DNA of 64,000 bases from Austropuccinia psidii (Eukaryota > Basidiomycota > Pucciniomycetes > Pucciniales > Sphaerophragmiaceae), in assembly GCA_023105745.1 (NCBI GenBank), contig JALGQZ010000013.1:23002105-23066104 (forward strand), in the 5' to 3' direction. Under the pieces are notes generated by a model that made no database searches, had not been told where the DNA came from, and worked only from the letters and a program-made list of their open reading frames with translations. The position numbers were made by a program, and so were the translations under genes. Positions 1 to 11,837 of the stretch are shown here, piece after piece; within the stretch, counting starts at the first letter, position 1, and every line of letters starts with the position of its first letter.

Positions 1-651
1 AAATTTAATGCTGATAAAGACAAAGCTTTACCATGGTTTTGCCAACAAAAAGACAGACTAACAGCATTATATCCTGACATGTCAGAATTTATGATCCATA
101 GGAGAATTCTGAGACAATGTGGAGGTGACTTAGAGCATACTGTCAAAAGCAGGACTACTGAAAAATCTTCAGCAGAAGATATTATCAATATACTGGAAGA
201 AGTAACCACCAGAACCAAAATTGGTTCTAGTAGGGTGAATCTCAAAACAAGGTTTAATAAACCTTGGAAAGATTCTGTGGACAAAAACCCCAAAGAAAAT
301 TCTAGTAATATTAAATATAAATCTGCAGATACAGTCAGAAAGTGCCATATTTGCCAAAGCACCACCCATTTAGCCAATACATGTCCAAAAAGGGGGAAAA
401 TCAATGAAATTGACATTGACAAGGAACCAGATGTTGAAAAAGAAGACATAACTGAAGACAATTCAGATGACAAGTCATCCATATTTTCTGAATCTTCAAA
501 AGATATAGAAAACATCAATGCCACTTTTGACATCATGGAATCTTATTCCCACTTACCACAATTGAGCAATGGTCAACTTGATATCAAAAATTCAAGATGC
601 ACAACTTATGAAGACAAAACCAAACAGAGGAAAAGGCTATACAGCTGGTAA
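1..651 (+). pseudogene. Element A gag, C-terminal part with zinc knuckle
   Basis: This is the C-terminal half of a retrotransposon Gag (nucleocapsid) protein, open from the first base of the window. The segment around DRLTALYPDMSEF and CGGDLEH matches the capsid-like region of the B and C copies. A CX2CX4HX4C zinc knuckle (CHICQSTTHLANTC) lies at about 346-387 and would bind the element RNA during packaging. After it comes an acidic linker rich in D, E and S, as in the sister copies. In copies B and C, gag runs on into protease in the same frame. Here the frame is lost near the A5 run at 586-590, so gag stops at 649-651 while the protease continues in the next frame. I read this as a one-base indel; a programmed shift is less likely. 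Confidence 0.88.
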
Positions 652-2893
652 TTCCTGTATAACAGAAGTGGTGATTGACAAAAAGCCCACCAAAGTTTTG
701 CTTGACCCAGGAGCCTTCTGCTCTTGTGTTGGAAAATCTTTTCTTAAAACTTGTGTACCAAATTTTGAAGACCAATTGTTACCAATTGATGGTATAAAAT
801 TCAACAGTGCAAGTAACCCAATGAAATCATTAGGAATCTTTGAGACCAATGTCATATTCCCACACATAAATGGGAATTTAAGGATCACAGTTGAATTTTT
901 TGTTATGGAAAATTGCTCTAGTACCCATTTTATATTGGGAAATGACTATTTAATCATGTATGGGATAGATTTACATAATAACAAAGACAGATACTTTACA
1001 ATTGCGGACAATAAGCGCCAGAAATTTTCCTTTTTACCATTTAAAAGACAAATTACAGTAAACAAAGTATCACCAGTCAACTTAGAGTTAGAGAAGTTCA
1101 AGTCTGAACAGTTGAATGAGGCTGAGATAAGCCTTCATCTGACTGATAAACAAGAAAATGAACTTTCTTCCCTTTTGTATGACCACAGAGGAGCATTTGC
1201 TACAGACAAAGAACCTCTGGGAGCAATTATTGGTCATGAAGTTGACATCATTCTTAACATTGAGAGACCTTATCCACCACTCTTAAGAAGACCTGCTTAT
1301 CCAGCAAGTCCAAAATCAAGAGAAGCTCTAGAAATTCATATCAAAGAACTTCTGGACCTTGGTGTAATAAGAAAGGTAGGCCACAATGAGGAAGTAGAAA
1401 TAACTACACCAGTCATAGTGGCGTGGCATAATGGAAAATCCAGAATGGTTGGGGACTTTAGAGCTCTGAACACTTACACTGTCCCAGACAGATACCCAAT
1501 ACCAAAAATCCAAATTGCCCTTACTCAAATATCTCAAGCAGTATATATAACCACTATGGATGCCCTTAAAGGATTCCATCAAATTGTGGTAACACCAAGA
1601 GCAAGAAAATACTTGAGAATTATTGTTCATTGTGGAGTGTATGAATACTTAAGGATGCCCTTTGGTATCAAAAATGCACCTTCACACTTCCAAAGAATGA
1701 TGAATGAAATCTTCCCTGAAGAACTCTCAGAGGGATGGTTAATAATTTACATTGATGACATTATTATCTGTTCAAAGACTTGGGAGGAGCACATGTACAG
1801 ATTATCAAGAGTTTTGACAAAAATCCAATCAGTAAACATGAAAATCTCCTTGAACAAATGTCATTTTGGATTTAAAGAACTTAAAGCACTAGGACATGTT
1901 GTATCTGGTTTGTCCCTTGGAATTGACAAAAACAAAGTTGCAGCAGTATTGTTAAAACCCATGCCTCAGAATAAGAAGGAAATTCAGTCATTCTTAGGTT
2001 TTGCAGGATATTACAGGCAACACATTAAAGATTTTGCATCCATAGCAAGACCACTTTATAAGTTGTGTGACAAAGACACAGTGTTTGAGATGACTGTTGA
2101 CAGAGTCAAAGCTTTTGAGTCTCTAAGAGAAGCATTGACCACTGCTCCACTCTTACTGATGCCAGACTTTAAATTGCCTTTCAAACTGTATATTGATGCA
2201 TCAGGGGATGAAATGGGTGCTTCACTTCACCAAGTTCAGATCATAAATGATAAACCTGTAGAAGGACCCATATGTTTCATATCCAGGCAAATCAAACCAA
2301 CTGAAGCTAGATATGGAGCAAGTCAAATGGAATGTCTATGCCTTGTCTGGGCCTTGGAGAAATTGAACAGCTTCTTAGGAGGATGTGTTTTTGAAGTGAT
2401 AACAGATTGCACAGCTGTCAAATCACTTTTGAACATGAAAACACCCAACAGACACATGCTCAGATGGCAAATAGCCATACAAGAATATAGAGGCAATATG
2501 ACTATTGTTCATAAGGATGGGAATATTCATAAGAATGCAGATGGACTAAGCAGATGGCCATTACCAAATAATATTGCTAATCCTGCTTATGTGCCAGAAG
2601 AAGCTTCACCACAAATTCCAATAGAAGGAATAAGTGTTACAGATTTGAACACCACCTTCTTTGAAGAAGTCAGAAGTAGCTACACTCAAGATAAGAATTG
2701 TAGCATCTTATGCCAATTACTTAACAAAGACTGTAAAGACAACTCTCTAATACATGCCTTGGATGAAGTATGGAGAAAATCTTATGATGAAGGAAGATTT
2801 CACCTACTGGATGGTATAATTTACCACAGAACCAAGCACACATGTGTCATGACAGTTGTAGACAGGTCATTAATCAATCTTGTACTGAAATAA
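569..2893 (+). pseudogene. Element A pol: protease, reverse transcriptase, RNase H
   Basis: The frame carries an aspartic protease, reverse transcriptase and RNase H in order. The protease site reads [13 protein letters not shown] (D46), so the usual DTG triad is DPG; copies B and C have DTGA. The reverse transcriptase has the fold's MVGDFRALN and [12 protein letters not shown] segments and the catalytic YIDD box at 1748-1759 (residue 394). RNase H starts at about 2185 with YIDAS and includes [19 protein letters not shown]. The frame ends with TAA at 2891-2893, where the sister copies have GAA in the sequence HECHDS. This is therefore an in-frame nonsense codon, not a real gene end. The ATG at 569 is inside the gag overlap and is probably not a true start; the product would be part of a Gag-Pol polyprotein. 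Confidence 0.9.
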
Positions 2894-4207
2894 TGCCATG
2901 ATAGTCCCTTTTCAGGACATCTTTCTGAAGACAGAACAAGAGAGAAAGTGAAGACCTGCATATGGTGGCCAATGTGGCAGAAAGATGTTGCAGAGTATTG
3001 CAAAACCTGTGACAGATGCCAAAAGGCAAATAAATCCACTGGCAAAAGACTTGGAAATATGATGAAAATCCAAGAACCAAACAGACCTTGGGAAATTATC
3101 CATATGGATTGGGTAACTGGCCTACCACCAGGAGGTGACAGAAGCTATAATGCTTGCCTAGTAGTTGTGGACAGATTCAGTAAAACCCCAATCTTTTTAC
3201 CATGTCACAAAGATGATACAGCCATGGATACAGCTCTTCTGATATGGAATAGAGTAGTGTCATGGACTGGGATATTTACAAATATCATCAGTGATAGAGA
3301 TCCCAAATTCACTTCAGCACTATGGACAAATCTTCACCAATTATTTGGCACTAAACTGTCTTTCTCTACAGCCTACCACCCACAAACTGATGGCCTGGCT
3401 GAAAGAATGATCCAAACCTTAGAGGACATGGTGAGAAGATTTTTTGCATATGGCCTTGAATTCAAGGATTGTGATGGATTTACCCATGATTGGTGTACTC
3501 TGTTACCAGCACTGGAATTAGCATATAAAACATCAATCCATGCCAGTACCAATCAGACTCCTGCTATTCTAGAAAAAGGATGGAACCCCAAGTTACCCCA
3601 AGATTCCTTGAGGAAAGACTTAATTGAAATACATCCCACAGCTGCTAGCTTCAAAGGAATGCTAGACAAAGCTAGAAAGCATGCAGTAAGGTGCATGGAG
3701 GACTCCTTTGCATATGCTAAAGACAAATGGGATAAATCACATGCAAATCCAGATTTCAAAGTGGGGGAACTAGTTCTTGTATCCACCACTAACTTCAATA
3801 ACATCAAGGGATGTAAAAAGTTGAGAGACTCCTTTGAAGGACATTTTGTGATTAAAGCCCTCCATGGAGAAAATGCTGTTGAAGTAGAGTTATCTGAAGA
3901 ACTTAGCAATAAGCACCCTACATTTCCAGTGAGCTTGATAAAACCATATAAATCTAGTGATGCTGAGAAATTGCCCTTGAGGAATAAGATTCCCCAAGTT
4001 ATACCTCCTATTGAGACATCTGGTACTAAGAAAATAACCAAAGTTCTTAAAGAAAGGAAATTAAGAACCAAGAAAGTAAGGGAATACCTTGTTAGGTACA
4101 GTGACCCAACTTGTGAAGATGAATGGTTAGAAGAAAAAAATATACCAGAAGCTACCAAACTCCTCAGGAGATTCAGACACACTAGAAACACCAATATTAC
4201 AAAGTAA
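2894..4207 (+). pseudogene. Element A integrase with chromodomain
   Basis: The frame continues straight from the pol stop. It begins inside the HHCC zinc domain (CHDSPFSGHLSED ... CKTCDRCQK, about 2894-3030). The catalytic core shows the DD35E set: D in HMDWVTGLPPGG (about 3107), D in [10 protein letters not shown] (about 3293) and E in HPQTDGLAERM (about 3401). A C-terminal domain rich in K and W follows, with KHPTFPVSLIKPY. The last about 55 residues form a chromodomain (REYLVRYSDPTCEDEW), which in chromoviruses directs integration towards particular histone marks. All core residues seem intact, so only the upstream stop disables this segment. It ends at TAA 4205-4207, 12 bases before the purine tract. 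Confidence 0.92.
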
Positions 4208-4219
4208 TATTTTTTTTTT

Positions 4220-4231
4220 AGGGGGAGGGAA
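4220..4231 (+). other. Polypurine tract of element A
   Basis: AGGGGGAGGGAA lies directly before the LTR start TGTGAGTCT and follows a T-run. Its position and composition fit the primer site for plus-strand DNA synthesis. Confidence 0.85.
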
Positions 4232-4595
4232 TGTGAGTCTTAGAGGTAATTTCATATACCCAAAAGACCACAAATACAAACCTAACATATTAATATAAAT
4301 AAAATAAATTTATTTATATTATTAAAATAAAAATCAAAATATGAATATAAAATTATATTCAAAATAAAAAATTTAATTAAAATTTAAAAATAAAATTGCA
4401 TCAAATTTTGAAATTATAAAATTACATTTATACTTGAAAAAATTAAGTAAAAATGAAATTTTAACAAAATTGTGAAAAAATAAATAAATTTGGAAAAAAG
4501 TTAAATAAAATTTATTATAACTTTTTATCCAATAAATAAACATATAAAAATTATTTCACCATTGGATTCCTCATAAAAAATCAGGTGGGGTCACC
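4232..4595 (+). repeat. Element A 3' LTR, left piece
   Basis: It starts TGTGAGTCTTAG after the polypurine tract and is very AT-rich. A TACCCAAAAGACCACA box begins at 4257, 25 bases into the LTR, and recurs at the same distance in the other LTRs of this lineage. The LTR is interrupted after TCACC (4591-4595) by element B. The two pieces together give an LTR of about 1.82 kb. Confidence 0.85.
4591..4595. repeat. Target-site duplication of element B, left copy (TCACC)
   Basis: TCACC stands directly before the B LTR start TGTAAGG. The same five bases stand directly after the other B LTR at 15258-15262. Five bases is the usual Ty3/gypsy duplication. Confidence 0.93.
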
Positions 4596-6620
4596 TGTAA
4601 GGTTTGACTATGAAACAATAAGTAAAAATTACTAATTTATTACTTATTGTACTCTGAATGTCCTTATGAATTGAATAAATAAGATTAAAAATATAATAAT
4701 AATAAATAATTATTATTATTATGGCGTAAAATAATTATATTATTAAATAAATATAATAATATAATTTATATCATGAAAATATAATATAATAAATAAATAT
4801 ATTAATATAAAATAATTAATATATTTAAAAAGCTCTTTATTATTGTTACCAACAAATAATAAAGGCGTAAAAAATTGCTTTTTATTAATAAAAAACAATT
4901 AATAACAATAATATTACTAATATTAAGGTTATGAATTAATATAAATACTATTTATATTAATTAAAGAATTATTAAGAGAGTAATAATAGAGAAATTATTA
5001 TGATAAGAGAAAATAACCTACTTTTAACACTTAATATAATAATTTTGAAATATTTTACGCCAAAAAATATAAATACAACTTTTTCAAATTGTATTTACAA
5101 TAAAAATAAAGAAAATTACAAATTATTCTGGATTTTAACATGGAAATGAGTTTTTAAAGAGATTTTTAGCAAAAACAATTAAATAAATGATTTAATAACG
5201 TCAAAATAGATGATTACAACAAGGTGATCTTTGGTCTTTAATAATATAATAGTTTTATATATAAAGAATAAAGAAATTACCTTTGATTTAATTGATTTAA
5301 TGTTTTTGATGCGTCTTAGGGGAAAATAGAGTAAAAAGAGCTCTATTTATAGTAAATACCTCTCTCCTAGAGTCCAACAGGCTTCTAGTAGACGTGTACT
5401 GATCATACCCACTGGAATTGATCAATATTTTAAGGTTTGGAGATGATTACATCATTATCAAACCATATTACATCATTATTACACCATTATTTAGAGTTAT
5501 CACTATAACTCTGAGTTTGATGACATCAGAGGCTTGGCAGAACCCCAAATTTCGTGGATTTTATTAGTTTTAATCATAAACTAATAGTATTCACCAGTTT
5601 TATCACTCTTAAGACTGTTAAACTTAAATTAAGGTTACTGTGAGTGATCATAACTGCTCAAATTAAGCTCAAACTTTGATCCTCAATAACTTTTACGATT
5701 TACACGCTACAGCAATTCAGAGAGTGAGTTATGATAGCCTGGCATAGCCGTATTATGCTTCCAAGAGCTTTTTATTACATCATCAAAACTCTAATTTTGA
5801 TGATTTTTCTTGTAACTCATCTTTTCTGTTGAAATTCAATATTTTAAACTTCAAACCTTGATTTCAGGGGGTTATACCCTGAATTTAATAATAAAAATTA
5901 CATCATTCTTCACGAATGAACTAGTAGAATCCAACTGTATACTTTTTTTAAGTTTGGAACAGTTTCACAACAAAGTGGTCAACAGCTCTGTTGACTTTTA
6001 TCAATATTTCATCATAGGTTTTAACCTTGTTTATAATTTGTAAAATAGAGTTCATATCTGTGTTCGTACAGGAATTACGTGGTAACTTTACTATTGGTTC
6101 ATCATTCTATCATGTATAGTTTAGGAGATATTAGCTATGATCCTTGAATATATGCGTTGACCAAAAAAGTGCATATATTCAGGTTAATTCCTTAAGTATT
6201 AACTTTGGAAATTAGCTTATTAATTGTTTTATGTGTGGAGTTTCGTGAGGAATCCACTGGTACAATTTATTTCACGTGTTGCTTCATTAGGTCTTGAGAT
6301 AAATAAGGTTTTATGGTTTTTATAAGGTATTATACCTTATAATTCATTAAATATTGACTTTACAGATATGCCATAAAAATGGTATATGTGTATTTTACGA
6401 TGGGGAATCCAATGGTATAATTTATTTTACATGTTGATTCATTGGTTTTTAAGTTAAACCAATTTTTGTACCAATTTATGGTATTTTTTGTATATTTAAG
6501 TAATTATTTTTAATGTATAATTATTCTAAGTAATTTTAATATAATTATATTAAAGGTATAATTATTCAGAGTCTTTTTTGTGACCTTATTGGGTATGTGG
6601 TCATATCTCAAAGGCTCACA
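4596..6620 (-). repeat. Element B 3' LTR
   Basis: On the plus strand it runs TGTAAGGTTTGACTATG...AAGGCTCACA. It repeats at 13253-15257. A TATAAATA box on the minus strand lies at 5344-5351 and is a candidate promoter. The TACCCA...CACA box is at 6579-6595, 25 bases from the LTR start. The small open frames inside it are not conserved signals. Confidence 0.94.
5344..5351 (-). promoter_or_regulatory. TATA box in element B 3' LTR
   Basis: TATAAATA followed by GAGCTC on the minus strand. The same box is in the 5' LTR at 14001-14008. The assignment is by motif only. Confidence 0.5.
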
Positions 6621-6632
6621 TTCCCTACCACC
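6621..6632 (-). other. Polypurine tract of element B
   Basis: On the minus strand GGTGGTAGGGAA lies directly before the LTR start TGTGAGCC. The same tract type precedes the LTRs of C, G and I. Confidence 0.82.
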
Positions 6633-6738
6633 AAAAAAGATTGTACCACAATCTGATATGTGTGATTAGGGTATCATCCACTGTCCTACCTCTTCATTAG
6701 ACTTTATCAGTCCTGAAGCTCAATAATGCTTGATTTTG

Positions 6739-7404
6739 TTATTCTTTAGGTTTTCTTTCATGTCTAAACCTCCTCAGTAGTTTATCAGAATTTGTTATAT
6801 CTTTCTCAAGTAGCCATTCATCTTCTTGAGTTGGATTTCTATACCTTACAAGGTATTCTCTTTCTTTTTTGTTCCTTGTCCTTCTTTCTTTAAGGACTTT
6901 TACAATTCTTTTTTCTTCTCCTTCTTCCAAAGGGGGAATTTCAAGTGGGGGTTTATTTCTTAGTGGAAATAATTCCTTGTCACTTGAGCTGTAAGGTTTT
7001 ATAAGACTTACAGGGAAAGTTGGGTGTTTATTCATTAAATCACCTGTAAGCTCCAATTGTACAGCATTGGGTCCATGAAGTGCTTTTACCATAAATGGTC
7101 CTGCAAAGGAATCTTTCAATTTCTTTGGCCCTTTTATGTTATTAAAGTTAAGAGTTGATACTAATACCAAATCTCCTATTTTGAAGTCAGGTGGTTTATG
7201 ACTTTTGTCCCATCTTTCTTTTGCATATTTGAAAGAGTCTTGCATGCATCTGTTTGCATGGTGTCTTGCTTTGTCAAGCATTATCTTAAAACTGCTTGCT
7301 GTTGGATGTATGTCCACTAGGTCCTTTTTGAGGGTATCATAAGGAAGTCTTGGATTCCAACCTTTCTCTAGCATTGCTGGTGTTTTGCCAGTAGAAGAAT
7401 GGAT
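6739..7404 (-). pseudogene. Element B integrase C-terminal domain and chromodomain
   Basis: This is the last part of the integrase. It opens with the segment MLEKGWNPRLP, has the DLVLVSTLNFNNIKG and HPTFPVSLIKPY stretches typical of the C-terminal domain, and ends with a chromodomain (KEREYLVRYRNPTQEDEW). It is in the same frame as the upstream pol segment and is separated from it by one TAA at 7405-7407, where copies A and C have a serine codon context (YKTS). The chromodomain looks intact. The true stop follows ERKPKE near 6739, about 105 bases before the polypurine tract. Confidence 0.9.
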
Positions 7405-9597
7405 TTATGTCTTATATGCCAGTTCAAGTGCTGGTATTAGTGTACACCAATCATGGGTAAAAACATCAGAATCTTTGAATTCTAGCCCATAAGCACAGAA
7501 TCTTCTGATCATGTCCTCTAAGGTCTGTATCATTCTTTCTTCTAAACCATCAGTTTGGGGATGGTAAGCTGTTGAGAATGATAGCTTTGTCCCAAATAAG
7601 TTATGGAGATTTGTCCATAATGCTGAAGTGAACTTTGGGTCTCTGTCACTTATAATATTTTGGAATAAGCCTGTGTGGCTAATGACTTTATTCCATATCA
7701 TTATGGCTGTATCCATAGCTGTGTCATCTTTATGACATGGTAAGAACATGGGAGTTTTACTGTACCTGTCAACTAACACTAGACATGCATTATAGCTCCT
7801 GTCTCCTCCTGGAGGTAGTGCTGTTACCCAATCCATATGAACTATTTCCCATGGGGATTTTGGTTCTTGGATTTGGATCATCATTCCAAATTTCTTTCCT
7901 GTGGCTCTGTTGGCTTTTTGACATCTGTCACAGGTTTGGCAGTACTCTGCAACATCTTTCTTCCAATTTGGCCACCAAGAGCAGGTTTTCACCCTCTCTA
8001 GTGTCCTATCTTCTGAGAGATGTCCAGATGCAACACTATCATGACACTCATGTAAAATAGTGTTTATTAGTGTTCTATCTGTTAAGGCCATAGCACATGT
8101 GTGTTTTGTTCTATTGTAAAGGATTCCATCAAGGAGGTGGAATCTTCCTTCATTATATGCCCTTTTCCATATTTCATCTAGTTTTGATGAAAGTGATGGA
8201 TCTTTGCAGTCTTTCATTAGAAGTTGGCTTAAGATATGGCAATTTTTGTCTGTCTTATAGCTTTCTTTAGCTTGGTTAAAGAATTCTGTGCGTATGTCTG
8301 TGACACATATTCCTTCTATATGGTGCTCTTCTTGTGGTACCCATGCTGGATTGTCAGGGGTATTTGCTAAAGCCCATCTGCTAAGACCATCTGCATTTTT
8401 ATGAATATTTCCAGATTTATGTACAATATTCATATTTCCTCTATATTCTTGGATAGCAATTTGCCATCTCAGCATATGTCTATTTGGAGTCTTCATATTT
8501 AATAGTGATGTCACAGCATTACAGTCTGTGATTACATCAAATACTGTGCCATCCAAATAATAATGCAGTTTTTCTAAAGCCCACACTAGGCATAAGAATT
8601 CCATTTGGCTTGCTCCATACCTTGCTTCTGTTGGCTTTATTTGCCTTGAAATGAAACAAATTGGTCCTTCCACTGGTTTATCATTGATAATTTGTGTTTG
8701 GTGAAGTGCAGCACCTAATCCTTCTCCACAAGCATCAATGTATAGTTTGAAAGGTAGTTTCCAATCTGGCATTAGAAGAAATGGGGCATTTGTTAGTGAA
8801 TTTTTCAATTCTTCATATGCCTTGACCCTTTCTTCAGTCATTTCATAAACTGTTTGTTGGTCACATAATTTATATAAGGATTTGGCAATTTTTGCAAAGT
8901 CCTTTATATGCTGTCTATAGTAACCAGCAAATCCTAAAAATGATTGCATTTCTTTTTGGGTTTGAGGCATTGGTTTGAGCAGTACTGCTGCTACTTTATT
9001 TTTGTCTATGCCTAGACTAAGTCCAGATACAACATGTCCCAGTGCTTTTAATTCACTATATGCAAAATGACACTTTTTCAAGGAAATTTTCATATTCACT
9101 TGGACTATTTTTTGTGGTACCCTTTCTAGTCTTGTAAGGTGATTTTCCCAAGTTTCTGAGCAAACTATGATATCATCAATATAGATAATTAACCATCCTT
9201 CTGATAATTCTTCAGGGAATATGGTATTCATCATTCTTTGATAATGGGAAGGTGCATTGTTTATCCCAAATGGCATTCTTAAGTATTCAAAAATTCCACA
9301 ATGGACTATTATTCTTAGTAGTTTCTTGGCATTGTCTGTTAAGAAATTTTGATGAAAGCCCTTAAGAGCATCCATAGCTGTGATGAACTTAGCTTGTGAC
9401 AATTGGGTCAATGTCTCATGGATTCTAGGTATTGGATATCTGTCTGGAATGGTATAGGTGTTCAGGGCTCTGAAGTCTCCTACCATCCTTGATTTTCCAT
9501 TATGCCAAGTTATAATGACAGGTGTAGTAACTTCTACTTGTTCATTATGTCCAACCTTTCTTAATACTCCAAGGTCCATTAATTCTTTAATGTCCAC
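7405..9597 (-). pseudogene. Element B pol: reverse transcriptase, RNase H, integrase core
   Basis: The frame covers most of pol. The RT box YIDD is at residues 139-142 and the fold segments MVGDFRALN and [12 protein letters not shown] are present. RNase H begins with [15 protein letters not shown]. The integrase zinc domain (HECHDS...CQTCDRCQK) and the DD35E residues ([23 protein letters not shown]) are present. In the last motif copies A and C read GLAERM, but the catalytic E is retained. The frame starts at [10 protein letters not shown] only because a one-base deletion near 9636 breaks the upstream PAYP...RAREA segment. It ends at the TAA 7405-7407. Confidence 0.93.
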
Positions 9598-9925
9598 CTC
9601 TAAGGCTTCTCTAGCCCTTGGACTGGCTGGTAAGCAGGTCTTCTTAATAAAGGTGGGTAAGGCTTTTCTACATTAAGAATTATATCCACTTCATGTCTAA
9701 TTATGGCACCTAGTGGCTCTTTGTCAGTTGCAAAGGCATTTTTATACTTAAATAAGAGGTCAATCAGTTTTTCTTTCATTTTTTCTGTTAATTCTTGATT
9801 GAATTCTGCCTCTTTAAGTTGTTCAGATATAAAAAGTTCCTTTTCTGGAATTTTTTCTTCCTTCTTAATAACTGTGATTTGTTTTTTGTTATTTAAGAAG
9901 CCAAACTTTTGTCTTTTGTTATCTC
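9598..9925 (-). pseudogene. Element B protease-RT linker, frame-shifted
   Basis: On the minus strand the segment reads as the linker between protease and RT, with RYFTIGDNKRQKFGF near the upstream end and KEPLGAI...[13 protein letters not shown] before the RT. It belongs to the RT frame at first and then slips by one base near 9636. The join to the protease frame is lost near 9926-9945. It is therefore open but not continuous with its neighbours. Copies A and C have the same segment intact. Confidence 0.75.
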
Positions 9926-10501
9926 CTATGGTAAAATATCTATTTGGTTGGAGATATCTATACCATAGATTGATAAGTAGTCATTCCCAAGTATGAAATG
10001 ATTACTAGTACAGCTGTCCATTACTACAAACTCTACTTTAATTCTGACACATTGTGAGGGATGAGGAAAAATTAGTGTTAAATCAATTATTCCAAGGGGC
10101 TTCATGCTCTCACTTGCACTACTAAATTTGACACCTTGTATTGGCATAAGTTTTTCTTGCCAGTATGGGACAATGGTTTTTAAATAACTTTTGCCAACAC
10201 AAGTGCAATATGCTCCTGTATCCAAGTTAACTTTTCTTTCTTGGTTATCAACCATAACAATACTTATACTTGATTTTCCAGCTGTATATCCCATTCCTCT
10301 TGCAGGTTTGGTTCTATACACTTTGGCATCTTGTATGTTTGTCAGGTTTGTGTCAGATGTTCCAACTTGTGGTAAGTTTGAATTAACATCCAGTACTTCA
10401 TAAATTATATCAATATTATTAATTTGTGCATTAATTATATTGATTTCATCACTTTCAGAGCTTTCTGACTCTTCTGTCTCTTTTTCAGAGTCAGATTCCT
10501 C
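9926..10501 (-). pseudogene. Element B aspartic protease and gag tail
   Basis: The protease would process the Gag-Pol polyprotein. The active site is NLDTGAYCTCVGKSY, with the D-T-G triad intact, and [13 protein letters not shown] is the second conserved element. Upstream in the same frame lies an acidic gag tail and the link YRTKPARGMGYTAG, which is shared with C (CKTKPARGEG) and A. Gag and protease are thus one frame in this family. A TAA at 10502-10504 cuts the acidic tail. The frame is lost after DISNQID near 9945, where the sister copies read KDRYFTI. Confidence 0.87.
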
Positions 10502-10504
10502 TTA

Positions 10505-11837
10505 TTTGTCATTGTGGTTTTCTGTTTCCACAATTTCATTAATCTTTGCTTTTTTAAGGCAATTATTGGCTAAGTTCTCCAATACCTCCACATTTATGGC
10601 ATTTTCTTTGCTCATTATTGTTGGATGTATTGGGCTTAAAGGATTCTTTTGATTTATCTTTTTTGATAAATGGTTTATTTGGGCTTTTAATGTCCAATTT
10701 TTTCCAAGTCCTGCCAATTTTTGTTCTTGTCACTATATCTTCTAGTGCATTTATATACTCTTCTGTGGAGCATGGTTCTATACACCTGCTTCTTAGGGCA
10801 TGTTCTAGTTCCCCTCCACATTTTTTAAGTATTTTCATGTGCACCATCTTTTGTGACATTTCTTGGTACAGTGCATTAAGCCTTTCAACTTGTTTCAAGA
10901 ACCAAGTTAAAGGTTTGTCTTTCTCTGGGTCAAAGAAAGAGTTTTCAAATGCATTTTCTATCTTATACCTCCAGGCATCATTTGCCCAATTGGTGATTAT
11001 TTCTTGTTTCCACCAAGACCAGGTATTTTTACCATTTGTTTGTCTTCTGCCATAATACCATTCTTTTGCATATTTCTCAAACAATGAATGTAATCTTGCA
11101 GTGATTAATTCATCTGGTATGGCATAGTCTTCTTGTAACAGGTCAATTGTTTTAATAAATGACATGTGGTCATATTCACCTTCTCCTGTGAATGTTGGCC
11201 ATTCCTTCAATTGAGGTGCTTCCTTCATTAAGACTTGGTTATTATCTTGGTGACTCAAGTCTGTTATGAAAGGATTTGACAATTCCTCTTTGGTTTTAAC
11301 AGGGCTTCTTATATGAGAAAATGGTGTTGATAACTTTGGCATATTTAAATTAGCCTCATTAATTTTATCCATTTTTTCAGTAATAAGCCTTATTTCACTC
11401 TGAATATCATCTTTCAGATGCATTCTTGCTTCATCACTTTTTTCCACATGGTCCAAAAGTAATTTTTGGTGTGATGAAGTCTTTTCTTCAAATTTTTCTA
11501 CAGAAATACTTAATTTATTTAATTTTTCTGTAAGATTGTCAATACTCACATCATAATTGATTGTCAAAGTCTTGTCTTTGATATCTTTTATGTATTTATA
11601 CAATTCTTGTTGTCCTTGTATTAATTTTTGAGTATTGTCAATTAAATTCTTTGGTTTATTATTTTCAACAATAAACTTAATGTTGTCAATTTCTTTCTTG
11701 TTTTGCACAACAATTTTTGTTAAAGAAGATAAATTGTTATTTATTTCTTGTAGTGATAAGAAACTATCTTTAATTTCTTTTAGAGGTAATATACTATTTT
11801 TAATTTCTGTTAAAGTATTTACAACATCTTTGGACAA
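10505..11837 (-). pseudogene. Element B gag core and zinc knuckle
   Basis: About 425 residues of Gag. The first about 150 residues are heptad-like, rich in L, I, K and E, and probably form a coiled coil. The capsid-like core follows (LKEWPTFTGEGEYDH, WSWWKQEIITNWA, RCIEPCSTEEYINALEDI). The zinc knuckle begins CHKCGGI, but a one-base indel near 10585-10600 throws the second half (NLANNC) into the adjacent frame, which then runs to the TAA at 10502. The knuckle is therefore broken in this copy. The true start is further upstream (see 11838-12514), again out of frame. Confidence 0.88.

Larger units (their letters stand above)
1..4595 (+). mobile_element. Element A: Ty3/gypsy chromovirus, left segment (continues at 15263-16718)
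   Basis: Gag (partial), protease, reverse transcriptase, RNase H, integrase and chromodomain follow one another in the Ty3/gypsy order, then a purine-rich tract and the start of the 3' LTR (TGTGAGTCT). The 5' LTR and the gag N-terminus lie left of the window. The 3' LTR is cut at 4595 by element B and resumes at 15263. A itself lies inside the gag gene of element C, because its LTR ends at 16718 directly against an open gag frame. The copy is defective: a gag/pol frameshift and a stop before the integrase. Confidence 0.9.

Noticed and set aside
2891..2893. TAA in element A as a programmed readthrough stop
   Set aside because: Copies B and C have a sense codon here, and the stop falls inside the integrase zinc domain, where a regulated stop would make no useful product.
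3553..4194. Long antisense frame of 213 codons opposite the element A integrase
   Set aside because: It is the shadow of the well-supported integrase-chromodomain frame, which carries catalytic motifs.
5858..6043. 61-codon frame inside the element B LTR
   Set aside because: AT-rich chance frame in non-coding LTR; no domain and no independent support.
10618..11055. Plus-strand frame of 145 codons opposite element B gag
   Set aside because: Antisense shadow of gag. The gag strand has a zinc knuckle and homologues in A and C.
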